Assembly (NCBI RefSeq): GCF_016907925.1
Contig: NZ_JAFBCZ010000012.1
Span: 1-64,000 of the forward strand
DNA from: Herpetosiphon giganteus
Lineage (GTDB): Bacteria; Chloroflexota; Chloroflexia; Chloroflexales; Herpetosiphonaceae
Reading direction: 5' to 3'
DNA length: 64,000 bases
The stretch's first letter is position 1. Each line of letters opens with the position of its first letter. Of the stretch, positions 17,792-26,677 are shown piece by piece. The notes beneath the pieces are model-generated. The model worked only from the letters and a program-made list of their open reading frames with translations, was not told the origin of the DNA and ran no database searches. Both the position numbers and the translations under genes were made by a program.

Positions 17792-18832
17792 ATGCCGATA
17801 AATGTAGCTTTAGTTGGGTTTGGCATGGCCAGCCAAGTTTTTCATGCACCGCTGATTATGGCCGAACCACGCTTGAATTTACACACCGTGGTGCAGCGCC
17901 AAAGCCAAACTGCGCGCGAACGCTACCCAACTGTGCAGGTTGTCGCTGATCTTGGCGAAGCGTTGGCGAATCCAGCGCTTGAATTGGTTGTGATTGCCAC
18001 CCCAAATCAAACCCACGCCGATTTGGCCGCCCAAGCCTTGAGCGCTGGCAAACATGTGGTGGTCGATAAGCCGTTTACGCTCAACAGCGGGCAAGCTGAT
18101 CTGTTGATTGCGCTGGCTGAGCAACAGCAACGGGTGCTGAGTGTGTTTCATAATCGGCGTTGGGATGGCGATTTTCTGACCACAAAGGCAGTGATTGATG
18201 CTGGTTGGTTGGGGCGATTGGCGAGCTACGAATGCCATTACGATCGCTATCGGCCCCAGCTGAAACAGGGAGCGTGGCGCGAACAAGCTAGCGCTGGCAG
18301 TGGCATTTTGTATGATCTTGGCTCGCATTTGATCGATCAGGCGGTGGTGTTATTTGGCTTGCCCCAAACGATCATGGCCCAACTTGCCAAGCAACGTGAT
18401 GGCGCGCAAACTGTTGATTATTTTGATTTACGTTTGGGCTATAGCGAGCTGCAAGTAACGCTCAAAGCAGGCATGTTGGTGCGTGAAACCGGGCCGCGAT
18501 TCAGTTTGCATGGCACGCATGGCTCATGGCTCAAAGCTGGCACTGATTCGCAAGAAGCTGCTTTGAAAGCTGGCCAAACGCCAAATAGCCCAAATTGGGG
18601 CCACGAGCCAGCCGCCGATTGGGGCATGCTCAACACTGAAGCCAATGGCTTAGCACTGCGAGGCACAATTGAAACGCTGGCGGGCAATTATCCTGCCTAT
18701 TATCGCAACTTGGCCCAGACGATTAGCGGCGAGGCCGATTTGGCCGTAACCGCCAAGCAAGCCCGCGAAGTGATTCGCTTGATCGAGTTGGCCGAACAAA
18801 GCGCCGCCGAACAACGCACGATTGCGGTGTGA
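17792..18832 (+). CDS. Gfo/Idh/MocA family oxidoreductase
   Basis: A 346-residue NAD(P)-dependent sugar/inositol-type oxidoreductase. The N-terminal Rossmann fold starts VALVGFGMASQVFH; the catalytic Lys region is GKHVVVDKPFTL (consensus EKP, here DKP), and the C-terminal domain has GSGILYDLGSHLIDQ. It resembles the YvaA/YdgJ branch in this layout, but the substrate is unknown. ATG with AGGAG seven to eight bases upstream. Likely the third gene of the kinase-TLP transcript by spacing, although a functional link is not obvious. Confidence 0.9.
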   Translation: MPINVALVGFGMASQVFHAPLIMAEPRLNLHTVVQRQSQTARERYPTVQVVADLGEALANPALELVVIATPNQTHADLAAQALSAGKHVVVDKPFTLNSGQADLLIALAEQQQRVLSVFHNRRWDGDFLTTKAVIDAGWLGRLASYECHYDRYRPQLKQGAWREQASAGSGILYDLGSHLIDQAVVLFGLPQTIMAQLAKQRDGAQTVDYFDLRLGYSELQVTLKAGMLVRETGPRFSLHGTHGSWLKAGTDSQEAALKAGQTPNSPNWGHEPAADWGMLNTEANGLALRGTIETLAGNYPAYYRNLAQTISGEADLAVTAKQAREVIRLIELAEQSAAEQRTIAV

Positions 18833-18937
18833 ATTGCTCTCACCCCTCGCCTTAGAAGCGTAGGTTTTAATCATGGTACTTGGCGAACCATGAAACCTAT
18901 GGTTTAGCGATGGATAGCTGACCACCAAATGCCCTTG

Positions 18938-19002
18938 AGGGGGTGCAGGGGGATTAAAGCCCCCTGCGTCTCCCGCCTTGAGGCGGGACGGAAGGGTGGT
19001 GA
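18938..19002 (+). repeat. two-hairpin element (family A), copy 5
   Basis: AGGGGGTGCAGGGGGATTAAAGCCCCCTGCG then CCCGCCTTGAGGCGGGA and GGAAGGGTGGTGA, between convergent genes. Confidence 0.85.
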
Positions 19003-19050
19003 TCAGGTATGATGCTTAAAATCTACCCTTGAAAGGGAAGAGAATGGCCT

Positions 19051-19545
19051 TTAGCGATAGTTATTGAACTGCAAGGGCAGCGCAAAATCATCGCCGCGTT
19101 CGCGCAACAGCGACATCACTGCTTGCAACTCATCTTTGCTTTTCGATGAAACGCGCAGCGAATCGCCTTGAATTCGAGCTTGGGCCTTAGGAACTTCGGC
19201 CTTAATCAATTTTACAATTTTCTTGGCAATATCTTCGGCAATGCCTTTGCGCAAGGTAATAACTTGGCGAATTTTCATGCCGCCAATTTCCTCAAGCTCG
19301 CCATAATCAAACAATTTGATCGAAAGATTGCGGCGCAAGGCTTTGGTTTCGAGAATATCGCGCACCGCATTTAATGCCAATTCGCTGCCGGTTACAAGCG
19401 TAATTTCCTTTTCGCCAAGCGTAATTTCGGTATTCGTATCTTTCAAATCATAGCGAGTGCCAACATCGCGCTTGGTTTGGTCAACAGCATTAATCAACTC
19501 TTGCCGGTCAAAATCTGAAACGACATCAAAACTAAATTCAGCCAC
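19051..19545 (-). CDS. YajQ family nucleotide-binding protein
   Basis: A 164-residue protein matching YajQ/DUF520 throughout: FSFDVVSDFDRQEL at the N-terminus, TRYDLKDTN, and the end ALPLQFNNYR. Members bind c-di-GMP or nucleic acids in several bacteria (family knowledge). Full length. The start is GTG with GGGAGG about seven bases upstream. Monocistronic by orientation; the nearest minus-strand gene upstream is the RodZ-like gene about 80 bases away. Confidence 0.93.
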   Translation of the reverse strand: MAEFSFDVVSDFDRQELINAVDQTKRDVGTRYDLKDTNTEITLGEKEITLVTGSELALNAVRDILETKALRRNLSIKLFDYGELEEIGGMKIRQVITLRKGIAEDIAKKIVKLIKAEVPKAQARIQGDSLRVSSKSKDELQAVMSLLRERGDDFALPLQFNNYR

Positions 19546-19628
19546 AAAAAGCCTCCCAATAGTATTATTCGCTAGATGAATGCAGCTTTAACTATACCCC
19601 AAGAATGCGGTATGGCGTTCAGCTACGC

Positions 19629-20429
19629 TTAATTGGGCGTATAAATTGTGGTGACAACTTGGTTGGGCGCGCCCATGCGCACCGGCGCTTTGCCATTGTG
19701 AATCACTTCGACCACGGCGGCATTGCCAGCCTTGACCTGAACCGTTTGCTGAGCCGAGAAGGGCTGCGTCCAGCCATTACTTTGAATACCTTCGATGGTA
19801 TTTTGGCCATCGACCAACACTTGCAGCCACGACGAACCGCCATCAATCCGCAATACCACTTGGACAGGAACATCTTGGGTTGGGGTTATGGTGACGGTTG
19901 GCGTTGCCAATGGATTGATTGGCGATGGAACAGAGCCATCGGGATTGGTTGGTTGGGCGGTTGGTGTAGCCAATAAGGTTGGCGTGGGAATGACTGAGGT
20001 CGAGGTTGCGGCCCCAGCCACTTGGGTACTATTGATTGTCGTAAGACCAAGTGCATTGAGCGTCAAATAGCCGATCACAACCAAAGCCAAGACCACCAAA
20101 ATCACCGTCCAGAGACTGGGTAGAAAAATTGTATTCCGGCGCGGCGGCACTGCTGCGGGCACAACCTGAATCGGCGTTGAAGCACCACGCTCAATCCGAT
20201 ACAGATCTATTAACTCATCTGCGGGCAGACTCAAATACTGGGCATAATTTCGAATAAAACCACGGGCATAAACATCGCCCGGCAGATGATGATATTCACC
20301 ATTTTCGAGGGCCGCCAAATAGCGTTGGATAATTCGGGTTTCACTTGAAGCTTGAGCCAGCGAGATACCACGGGCTTCACGGGCTTCGCGAAATCGAAGG
20401 CCTAATCTGTTGTTTCCAGCGTTTGTCAT
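19629..20429 (-). CDS. RodZ-like helix-turn-helix membrane protein
   Basis: A 266-residue protein with an N-terminal HTH_25 domain (LGLRFREAREARGISLAQAS, then TRIIQRYLAALE), one transmembrane segment (SLWTVILVVLALVVIGYLTL), a Pro/Thr/Ser-rich linker with repeated TPT motifs, and a C-terminal DUF4115-like beta domain. That is the architecture of RodZ, the MreB-anchoring cell-shape factor. The start is unsure; the ATG chosen follows AAGG six bases upstream and begins MTNAGNN. Longer in-frame versions lack a ribosome site. Occurs 6 kb from a RodA/FtsW gene on the same strand. Confidence 0.85.
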   Translation of the reverse strand: MTNAGNNRLGLRFREAREARGISLAQASSETRIIQRYLAALENGEYHHLPGDVYARGFIRNYAQYLSLPADELIDLYRIERGASTPIQVVPAAVPPRRNTIFLPSLWTVILVVLALVVIGYLTLNALGLTTINSTQVAGAATSTSVIPTPTLLATPTAQPTNPDGSVPSPINPLATPTVTITPTQDVPVQVVLRIDGGSSWLQVLVDGQNTIEGIQSNGWTQPFSAQQTVQVKAGNAAVVEVIHNGKAPVRMGAPNQVVTTIYTPN

Positions 20430-20672
20430 GCTTTGCCTTGTGCCATGATGATGGTTGTCTGCATGCTGGTATTCGTCCATGGGGAACGGAGTGGATGAAG
20501 GTGCAGTTATGGCAACGCTGCCATCAAGCAATCTCATGTTCACTATAAATGGGCCCAATCGGACGAATGTCCGTAAGAAACAAGCCATGCTTGCCTCAGC
20601 CAAGCGCATTATACCACAGCCACTTTTATGCTCTGTGAAAAATGAGAAACTAGGATTAACAATCGTTAAGAA

Positions 20673-20717
20673 TCCCTTGGCGCTGGCTGCTTTCGGGTAG
20701 TAACCAGCGCCAAGGGA
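20673..20717 (-). terminator. hairpin terminator, 14-bp stem
   Basis: TCCCTTGGCGCTGG pairs perfectly with CCAGCGCCAAGGGA. On the minus strand it follows the small-protein gene and leads into a TTCTTAACGATTGTT stretch, so it probably ends the phosphosignalling operon. Confidence 0.7.
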
Positions 20718-20747
20718 TGAATTAAGCCTTATTTGGAGCCTAAAAGC

Positions 20748-20999
20748 TTATGCGTCGCGGAAGAAGTCGATGACGTTGCCGCGTTCTTCTTCGCTGACCA
20801 TCATTTCAATGAAGGTCACCCGATGCCATGGGTAAATTACCGATTGCACCCCGCCGCCAATGTAGGGCACATCTTTGCCATCGCGGCGACGCATGTTGCT
20901 GACGCGAATAAAAGCATCGGTTGGCTGGGGATCGTCTTCCATCTCAGCCACAATCGGATCTTCGCCACTCAAGTGCAAAATAACAACCCGTGTACCCAT
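20748..20999 (-). CDS. conserved small protein of unknown function
   Basis: An 83-residue acidic protein starting MGTRVVILHLSGEDPIVAEM. I do not recognise a named family. No signal peptide, membrane segment or Cys is present. It has a strong AGGAG ribosome site and is the last gene of the minus-strand run FHA - this gene, 34 bases after the FHA stop, so it may act in the same phosphosignalling system (inference from position only). Confidence 0.75.
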   Translation of the reverse strand: MGTRVVILHLSGEDPIVAEMEDDPQPTDAFIRVSNMRRRDGKDVPYIGGGVQSVIYPWHRVTFIEMMVSEEERGNVIDFFRDA

Positions 21000-21033
21000 A
21001 AAAAACTCCTTCTACTAGCGAGAATGGTTTGGT

Positions 21034-21552
21034 TTATTGACTCGTCAATTCAATCCGTAACAAGATATTGCCCAAACGCACTTCATCGCCATGGCGCAAG
21101 GCTTTGGGGCTATTCGCAGCCAGCTTCTCACGATTAATAAAGGTACCATTTGAGCTACCTAAATCTTCGAGCGTACAGACGTTGCCCGTTTGAATGCGAA
21201 TAATTGCATGGCGACGTGAAACGCCAGCTTCTAGCCCGCCATCGGTCGAAAGATCAATATCGGGATAAAAACTGCCCTTGTTGTCTTGGCGGCCAATCAC
21301 GATTGGCTGGTTGGTGTTGAAACCGAGCTTGCGCCCGCTATTCAAAATTACCACCCGCAACACTGGAATCGCCGTATCGCGGGGTGGCGCAGGCGGCGGA
21401 ATGACCAAATTGCCAGAGCCACCAGCCATCGAGGCCGCCCCAAGCGAAGCGGTGGTCTCACGAATGCGCGAAGGCAAAAACGACGAGCCACAGTCAATGC
21501 AGAAAAAGGTGCCTGGTAAATTTTCTGTTTCACACGCTGGACACTTAATCAT
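21034..21552 (-). CDS. zinc-ribbon and FHA domain protein
   Basis: A 172-residue adaptor. Residues 4-21 form a zinc ribbon (CPAC and CIDC pairs). A Pro-rich linker follows, then an FHA domain (about 65-172) with all canonical phospho-Thr-binding features: IGR, SRRHA and LGSSNGTFIN. FHA domains bind phosphothreonine peptides. The nearby kinase carries nine matching D(A/S)TR motifs, so it is a likely partner (inference). Starts ten bases after the VWA gene stop; ribosome site GGAAG. The same zinc ribbon plus FHA layout is common in Chloroflexota and Actinobacteria. Confidence 0.9.
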   Translation of the reverse strand: MIKCPACETENLPGTFFCIDCGSSFLPSRIRETTASLGAASMAGGSGNLVIPPPAPPRDTAIPVLRVVILNSGRKLGFNTNQPIVIGRQDNKGSFYPDIDLSTDGGLEAGVSRRHAIIRIQTGNVCTLEDLGSSNGTFINREKLAANSPKALRHGDEVRLGNILLRIELTSQ

Positions 21553-21561
21553 AACAACTTC

Positions 21562-22833
21562 CTATTGCTCTCCGCCCCGTTCGCGAGCTACCAAGCCACG
21601 GGTGCCGTACTTAATCCGTTTGCGACCTTCATCGCTGGTTGTGCCGCTGCGTAACAGGCGGGTGGCCTCTTCTTGCACGGTTTGGGCCAGATCGGTTTGG
21701 CCCGATTCGAGCAAGCGCGTGCCAGCCATGCGCAGTTTTTTGGTAGCTTCTTCGATATTGCCTTGCTCGACATGTTGCCAGGCCGAGGCTTGTAAGCGAT
21801 AGGCCACCGTTCGCTCGAGCCAGTGTTTAACCACGCCATCAACATCTGGCCGAATTTGCTCTGCTGGCCGAATTGGCAATTGCACATCGACCTTGGTTTG
21901 CAAGGCTTGGCTGCTGATGCTCGGCACTTCGTAAAACATCTCGACCCGACAGATGGTTTGGTTGCCTGCTGGCATTGGCGGCACGACCAGCTCCAACAAA
22001 AAGACTTGATCTTCGCGGCCAACCCACTCGCCGAGCGGCATACGCCACAGCGTTTCGTTGTGAAGTTGCGGGGTGAGCGCGGCAATAAATGGGCGCACCC
22101 GAAACAGCGAACGAATCTCAGCTTGCGGGTGCAAGTGAAAGCGCAATTCAACCTTATGCGCCATTACATTTTGCAGCCGTTTGATCTCCTCGGAGAAGAC
22201 ATTAACAATTTGCTGGGCGTTGGTGATGTATTCGGTGCGGCTATTTTCCGCAGAAGCGATAGTTTCGAGTAGATCTTCGTTCCACTCGTCGCCAATGCCC
22301 AGCGCCGTGATACCAATGCCCTTGGATTGCGCGCGGCGGGCGATTTCGACGCAGCGGCTTTCATCGCCATAGGTACGGCCATCGGTCAACAAAACCATGC
22401 GGCTGATCCCGCGGCTCATCATGGGTCGCGAGATTTCTTGCAAGCCCATCATCATGCCGGTGGCCATTTCGGTGCCACCTTTGGCCTCGATCATGCCAAT
22501 TGCGCGTTTGATTTGGTCTTTATCGTTGGGGCGTTGGCAGGGCACAACTACTTCGGCGCGGTCGTTGAACGACACCACCGAGAAATAATCTTGACGATTC
22601 AGTTGATTGACGACGTTGTTACATGCCTCTTTGACTTGGTAGAGCCGTTCGCCGCGCATTGAAGAGCTACGATCGACAATAAAGCCAAGATTGACCGGAA
22701 TCGCCAAATCGGCATCGGGAATGCCTGAAGGCGAGGCTTCGACCAACAAATAGACAATTTGTGGATCGTTGCTTTGGGCAACTGCTGGCCGCCCAGGGGT
22801 GATGCGCAGTTGAACCATTGCTTGGTTACTCAT
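21562..22833 (-). CDS. von Willebrand factor type A domain protein
   Basis: A 423-residue soluble protein. The VWA domain (about residues 45-215) keeps a complete metal-ion-dependent adhesion site: DRSSS, the Thr in GGTEMATG, and Asp in LLTDGRTYGD. Downstream is a beta-rich region and a helical tail (about 340-400) of the type found in Chloroflexota VWA proteins. No signal peptide, so it acts in the cytoplasm, probably as a metal-dependent protein-interaction module. Its start overlaps the phosphatase stop by four bases, so the two are translationally coupled. Confidence 0.9.
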   Translation of the reverse strand: MSNQAMVQLRITPGRPAVAQSNDPQIVYLLVEASPSGIPDADLAIPVNLGFIVDRSSSMRGERLYQVKEACNNVVNQLNRQDYFSVVSFNDRAEVVVPCQRPNDKDQIKRAIGMIEAKGGTEMATGMMMGLQEISRPMMSRGISRMVLLTDGRTYGDESRCVEIARRAQSKGIGITALGIGDEWNEDLLETIASAENSRTEYITNAQQIVNVFSEEIKRLQNVMAHKVELRFHLHPQAEIRSLFRVRPFIAALTPQLHNETLWRMPLGEWVGREDQVFLLELVVPPMPAGNQTICRVEMFYEVPSISSQALQTKVDVQLPIRPAEQIRPDVDGVVKHWLERTVAYRLQASAWQHVEQGNIEEATKKLRMAGTRLLESGQTDLAQTVQEEATRLLRSGTTSDEGRKRIKYGTRGLVARERGGEQ

Positions 22834-23987
22834 CGGAGCGCTCCTTGGGCTTGCAAGGGTGGCAATGAAACGACCACCGCGCTAATATTATCTTCGCCGC
22901 CTTCTAAGTTGGCGCGGGCAATCAAACGCTGGCAGGCATCTTTGGGCCAAGGCGTTTCATTGATGATCGCGGCCATCTCATCGTCGTCAACCATGCTCCA
23001 CAAGCCATCGCTACACAATAACAAATGGCTAATGCCCTCAAGGCTTTGATAGATGGAATCGACTTGCAGCTCAGGGTGTTGGCCAACCGTCCGATAGAGT
23101 TGATTGCGCAGCGGATGATTGCGGGTTTCTTCTTCGGTCAATTGACCCATCGCAATCAAGCGCCCAACTGTTGAGTGATCGCTGGTAATCAGGCGCAATT
23201 TGCCATCGCTCATGGCATACAAGCGGCTATCGCCAACATGGGCAATGTACAAGCCATCGCCAACCATTAACGCTGCAGTGCAGGTTGTGCCCATATCGGT
23301 GCCGTGGGCTTGGGCTTCGTTCCAAATCCGCGTGTTGGCATCTTGCACCGCCGTCATCATCAGCAAGGGCAATGGATTGCCTGGATCTTCATCGGCCATG
23401 GCTGGCAGGGCCAATTGCTCCAATACGGCAATCATCACAGTTTCAATTGCGCGCCGCGAGGCGATTTCGCCGCCTTCGTGGCCGCCCATGCCGTCGGCAA
23501 CCACAAACAGGCCAACACTCAAATCGTGCTCGCCATCGGGCAAACTCATCAACAGCGAGTAAACGCTATCTTGGTTATTGCGCCGAATTCGCCCAATATC
23601 CCGCGCGGCCCAGGTTGCCAAGCCACGGGTTGAAACGGCTTTGGCCACAATCGGCGCATTGCTAATATCGCGCGTCCCAAGGTAATTTGTGCCATCAGGA
23701 TCACGCTCCGGCAGTTGCTCCGGGTCGAGTGGGGCTGTGGTTTTTTGCGAGCGTTCGGTGGCCAAAGCGCCAGCAGATTGGGCTGCTGGCAATTCGGCTG
23801 TTGGTTCTGGGCTGGTTGGCGCAGCTGCTGGCTCAACGTCAACCGCTGCGGTAGTTGGTTCGACAAGTGGCTCGCTGCTGGCAGGGTTTTCGATCGCAAC
23901 CGCTGGTTGCTCGGTTGCAGCAGGAGCCGAATCAAGCGTGCTTGGCTCAGTTGAAGTACGCCCGAATAATTTACGAAAAAATCCCAT
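22830..23987 (-). CDS. PP2C-family Ser/Thr protein phosphatase
   Basis: A 385-residue protein with a Pro/Ala/Thr-rich N-terminal 140 residues and a PP2C (PPM) domain after it. Metal-site motifs are visible: ARDIGRIRRNNQDSVY with the first Asp, VADGMGGHEGGEIAS, and the C-terminal LLCSDGLWSMVDDDEM and GGEDNISAVVV. Bacterial PP2C enzymes dephosphorylate targets of Hanks-type kinases. The ATG has AGGAG eight bases upstream (MGFFRKLFGR). It lies 11 bases after the kinase stop, a conserved kinase-phosphatase pairing. Confidence 0.94.
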   Translation of the reverse strand: MGFFRKLFGRTSTEPSTLDSAPAATEQPAVAIENPASSEPLVEPTTAAVDVEPAAAPTSPEPTAELPAAQSAGALATERSQKTTAPLDPEQLPERDPDGTNYLGTRDISNAPIVAKAVSTRGLATWAARDIGRIRRNNQDSVYSLLMSLPDGEHDLSVGLFVVADGMGGHEGGEIASRRAIETVMIAVLEQLALPAMADEDPGNPLPLLMMTAVQDANTRIWNEAQAHGTDMGTTCTAALMVGDGLYIAHVGDSRLYAMSDGKLRLITSDHSTVGRLIAMGQLTEEETRNHPLRNQLYRTVGQHPELQVDSIYQSLEGISHLLLCSDGLWSMVDDDEMAAIINETPWPKDACQRLIARANLEGGEDNISAVVVSLPPLQAQGALR

Positions 23988-23998
23988 GGCGGACTCTC

Positions 23999-26323
23999 CT
24001 AAGCACGTAAGGCATAGACATGGTGATCCATCGACCCAATATAGACAACACCTTCGACGACCGCTGGCGTAGAAACAATTGGGCCTTCGCAGGTGTGCGT
24101 CCAAACAGGCGTGCCCGAACCAGCATCGAGACAATAGACCGTTCCATCAGCGGCCCCGATGTAGATGCGACCTGAATCGGCAACAGGCGACGAGACGATT
24201 TGCGCCCCAGTGTTGTATTGCCAAACCTGTTTGCCATTTTTCAGATCAACTGCATAGACATTGCCGTCGATCCCACCAACAAAGGCACGGTTGCCAATGA
24301 TAATCGGCGATGAATTCACGTAGTGGCTGGTGCGGAATTTCCAGATTGGCCAGCCGCCTTCGAGGTCGAGCGCATGCAGATTGTTATCCATACAGCCAAC
24401 CAAGACCATGGTATCGTTGGCCGCAGCGCTAGAAACAATCCCGCCTTGGAGCTTTTGTTTCCAGCGAATGCCGCCTTTGAACAGATCGACAGCCACGATA
24501 CTGCCATCGCCTGCGCCAAAAATAACCATACTTGAGGTCAAACATGGCGATGAGCGAATCCATTGCCAGCCGCGATAGCGCCAGATTTGGCGGCCATTGG
24601 TGGCATCAACCGCATACATGTGGTAATCGTCGGAGCCAAAGTAGACCAAACGGTCTTGGACGCGGGGCGATGAGCGCACGGGTTTTTCGGTGCGAAAGAC
24701 CCAGCGTTGGGTGCCAGCACGGGTATCGAAGGCATAGACGTTGCCATCATCCGAGCCGACAATCACCATCTCATCCCAGACGGTCGGCGTTGATGAAATA
24801 CCGCCCTCGGTTGGCTTCTTCCAGCGAAATTCGCCACGTTTGGTATCCAAGGCGTAGAGGTTGGTGTCGTAGCAGCCGATGTAGAGCGTGCCATTGCGCA
24901 CAAATGGCGATGACCGCACTTCATCTTCGCAGCGAAACTTCCAAAGTACCTCAGTATTTTTGCCGCCACGGCGAATTGCTGCCCCAAAGGCTGGCGTTGC
25001 TGGCGTAGCGACCGCGACTCCAGCTGGAGCCAGACCTGGCACGCTCATCAAGACCGATTGAAATTCGGCTGCCGAACCCCAGCGATTGGCCATATCGTAT
25101 TCGAGCGATTTCATCACAATCGCTTCTACTTCGGGCGAAACGCTTGGGTTCAATTGGCGAATCGGGCGATCGCCAAAGGTAAATGGGGTTTCTAAGCGGG
25201 GGTCAATGTTGGTGAGCAAGTGGTGCAAGGTCGCGCCCAAGGCGTAGACATCGCCACGGGCTTCGGCAATCCCGCGATATTGTTCTGGTGGCGAATAGCC
25301 TTCCGTCCCAATCATCGTGCCTTTTTTATCGGTGCGGGTAAAGACCCGCGCAATCCCGAAGTCGATCAGCACAATCCGATCGCTTGGCGTGACGATCATG
25401 TTCGATGGCTTTAAGTCGCGGAAGATAATTGGCTCTGGCTCGTGACCATGCAAATAGTTCAGCACATCGCAGATCTGAATCGCCCAGCGCCCAACTTGGT
25501 GCTCTTCCAAGGGGCCGTTGGCTTTTTCGAGCACGGTTTCTAGATCGTGGCCTTCGATCAATTCCATCACCAGATAGGCGCGGCCTGCTTCTTCGAAAAA
25601 GTCGTAGACCTTGGGAATTGCTGGATGATTGAGGGTTGCCAACAAGCCAGCTTCGCGCTCGAAGTTCTTCAAGCTCAGCAAGCGGGTTTGCGAATCGGGC
25701 GAGTTTTGAAACATCTCTTTGATTGCACAAAAGCGCGTCACATCTTTAAAACGGGTGTCGCGGCCTTTGTAGACCACGCTCATCCCGCCGATGCCCAAAA
25801 CGCCTTCGATTACATAGCGACCTTCAAGCACCGTGCCAGTTTTGAGCGTTGGCGAGCTTGCTTGGGGCGTGCTTGGCTCTGCTTGTTTTGCGCCTGGCTG
25901 TTGCAAACGGGTTGCATCAGGGTTGGGCGCACGATTGCGAATATCTTCCGTGCCCAGCCGTGAAACCCCTTGATTGCGTAAGATCGAGCCAATCCGATTG
26001 CTGACGCTGCGAGTTGCATCAGGGTTCTCATTGATGCCACGGGTCGCATCAGGATTTGGATTGATCCCACGGGTTGCATCGGGATTGACTGGTGGAGCAA
26101 TGCTTCTGGTTGAATCATTGCCCGCGGCGACTAAGCCACGAGTCGAATCGGGATCGGCTGGAGCAATCGTGCGGGTTGCGTCTAAGCCGCGAGTCGAGTC
26201 ATCGCTGATTGGTTGTGGAGAGAAAGTACGTGTTGCATCATCGGGCTGCCCTGTTGATGAACCGCCATCCGGCCCATCGATTGGGGTTAAACGCGATGTC
26301 CCACCTCGTTTGATTAACGCCAT
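23999..26323 (-). CDS. Hanks-type Ser/Thr kinase with PQQ-like beta-propeller
   Basis: A 774-residue kinase. Residues 1-160 are disordered and carry nine D(A/S)TR motifs (Thr 31, 44, 50, 61, 72, 84, 94, 104, 138), each with a hydrophobic residue at +3 except the last. The kinase domain (about 170-430) has GIGGMSVVYKG, catalytic Lys202, FRDLKPSN (usual HRD is FRD) and DFG at 321-323. Residues 465-774 are PQQ-type propeller repeats (LYALDTKRGEFRW and seven or more relatives). Unlike most bacterial members there is no transmembrane helix between kinase and sensor, so the whole protein seems cytoplasmic. Ribosome site AAGGGGG. First gene of the phosphatase/VWA/FHA operon. Confidence 0.93.
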   Translation of the reverse strand: MALIKRGGTSRLTPIDGPDGGSSTGQPDDATRTFSPQPISDDSTRGLDATRTIAPADPDSTRGLVAAGNDSTRSIAPPVNPDATRGINPNPDATRGINENPDATRSVSNRIGSILRNQGVSRLGTEDIRNRAPNPDATRLQQPGAKQAEPSTPQASSPTLKTGTVLEGRYVIEGVLGIGGMSVVYKGRDTRFKDVTRFCAIKEMFQNSPDSQTRLLSLKNFEREAGLLATLNHPAIPKVYDFFEEAGRAYLVMELIEGHDLETVLEKANGPLEEHQVGRWAIQICDVLNYLHGHEPEPIIFRDLKPSNMIVTPSDRIVLIDFGIARVFTRTDKKGTMIGTEGYSPPEQYRGIAEARGDVYALGATLHHLLTNIDPRLETPFTFGDRPIRQLNPSVSPEVEAIVMKSLEYDMANRWGSAAEFQSVLMSVPGLAPAGVAVATPATPAFGAAIRRGGKNTEVLWKFRCEDEVRSSPFVRNGTLYIGCYDTNLYALDTKRGEFRWKKPTEGGISSTPTVWDEMVIVGSDDGNVYAFDTRAGTQRWVFRTEKPVRSSPRVQDRLVYFGSDDYHMYAVDATNGRQIWRYRGWQWIRSSPCLTSSMVIFGAGDGSIVAVDLFKGGIRWKQKLQGGIVSSAAANDTMVLVGCMDNNLHALDLEGGWPIWKFRTSHYVNSSPIIIGNRAFVGGIDGNVYAVDLKNGKQVWQYNTGAQIVSSPVADSGRIYIGAADGTVYCLDAGSGTPVWTHTCEGPIVSTPAVVEGVVYIGSMDHHVYALRA

Positions 26324-26677
26324 ACAGCCCCCTTGGCTTTAAGGAACGATCAATGCGCGGCTTGCCGAAGTAGGGGTGATGTTGTAGGACAGCAAATAAA
26401 CAAGAGCATAACAATAATTGCTACCAACATCCCAATCCACCTACAACTACTGCATCTCGCAGGAGCTTCTTCAAAGCTGCTGGTTGAATAAATCCAGTCG
26501 GCTTTGTAGGAACAATGTTGATCAAGTCTTTAAGAAAGAAAATGTTACGATGTATTATACGAAATCGCCCGAAGGCGGGCAAGGTAGCTGGTTAGGCAAT
26601 TTTAAGTAAAATCCTTGGCTGATGGGTGGTTTGTGCAGCAACATTGCTCGTCAAATAGTCCTCAATTGGCCTAGTAC
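26324..26677. other. gap upstream of kinase operon
   Basis: About 350 bases between two minus-strand genes. It has the upstream region of the kinase operon and the 3' end of the RodA/FtsW gene. A reading frame of about 60 codons on the plus strand has no ribosome site and no recognisable product. Only a small CGCCCGAAGGCGGGC hairpin is seen; nothing else stood out. Confidence 0.5.

Noticed and set aside
26418-26609. A 63-codon plus-strand frame upstream of the kinase operon
   Set aside because: No ribosome site, no recognisable product and unlike neighbouring genes in composition.
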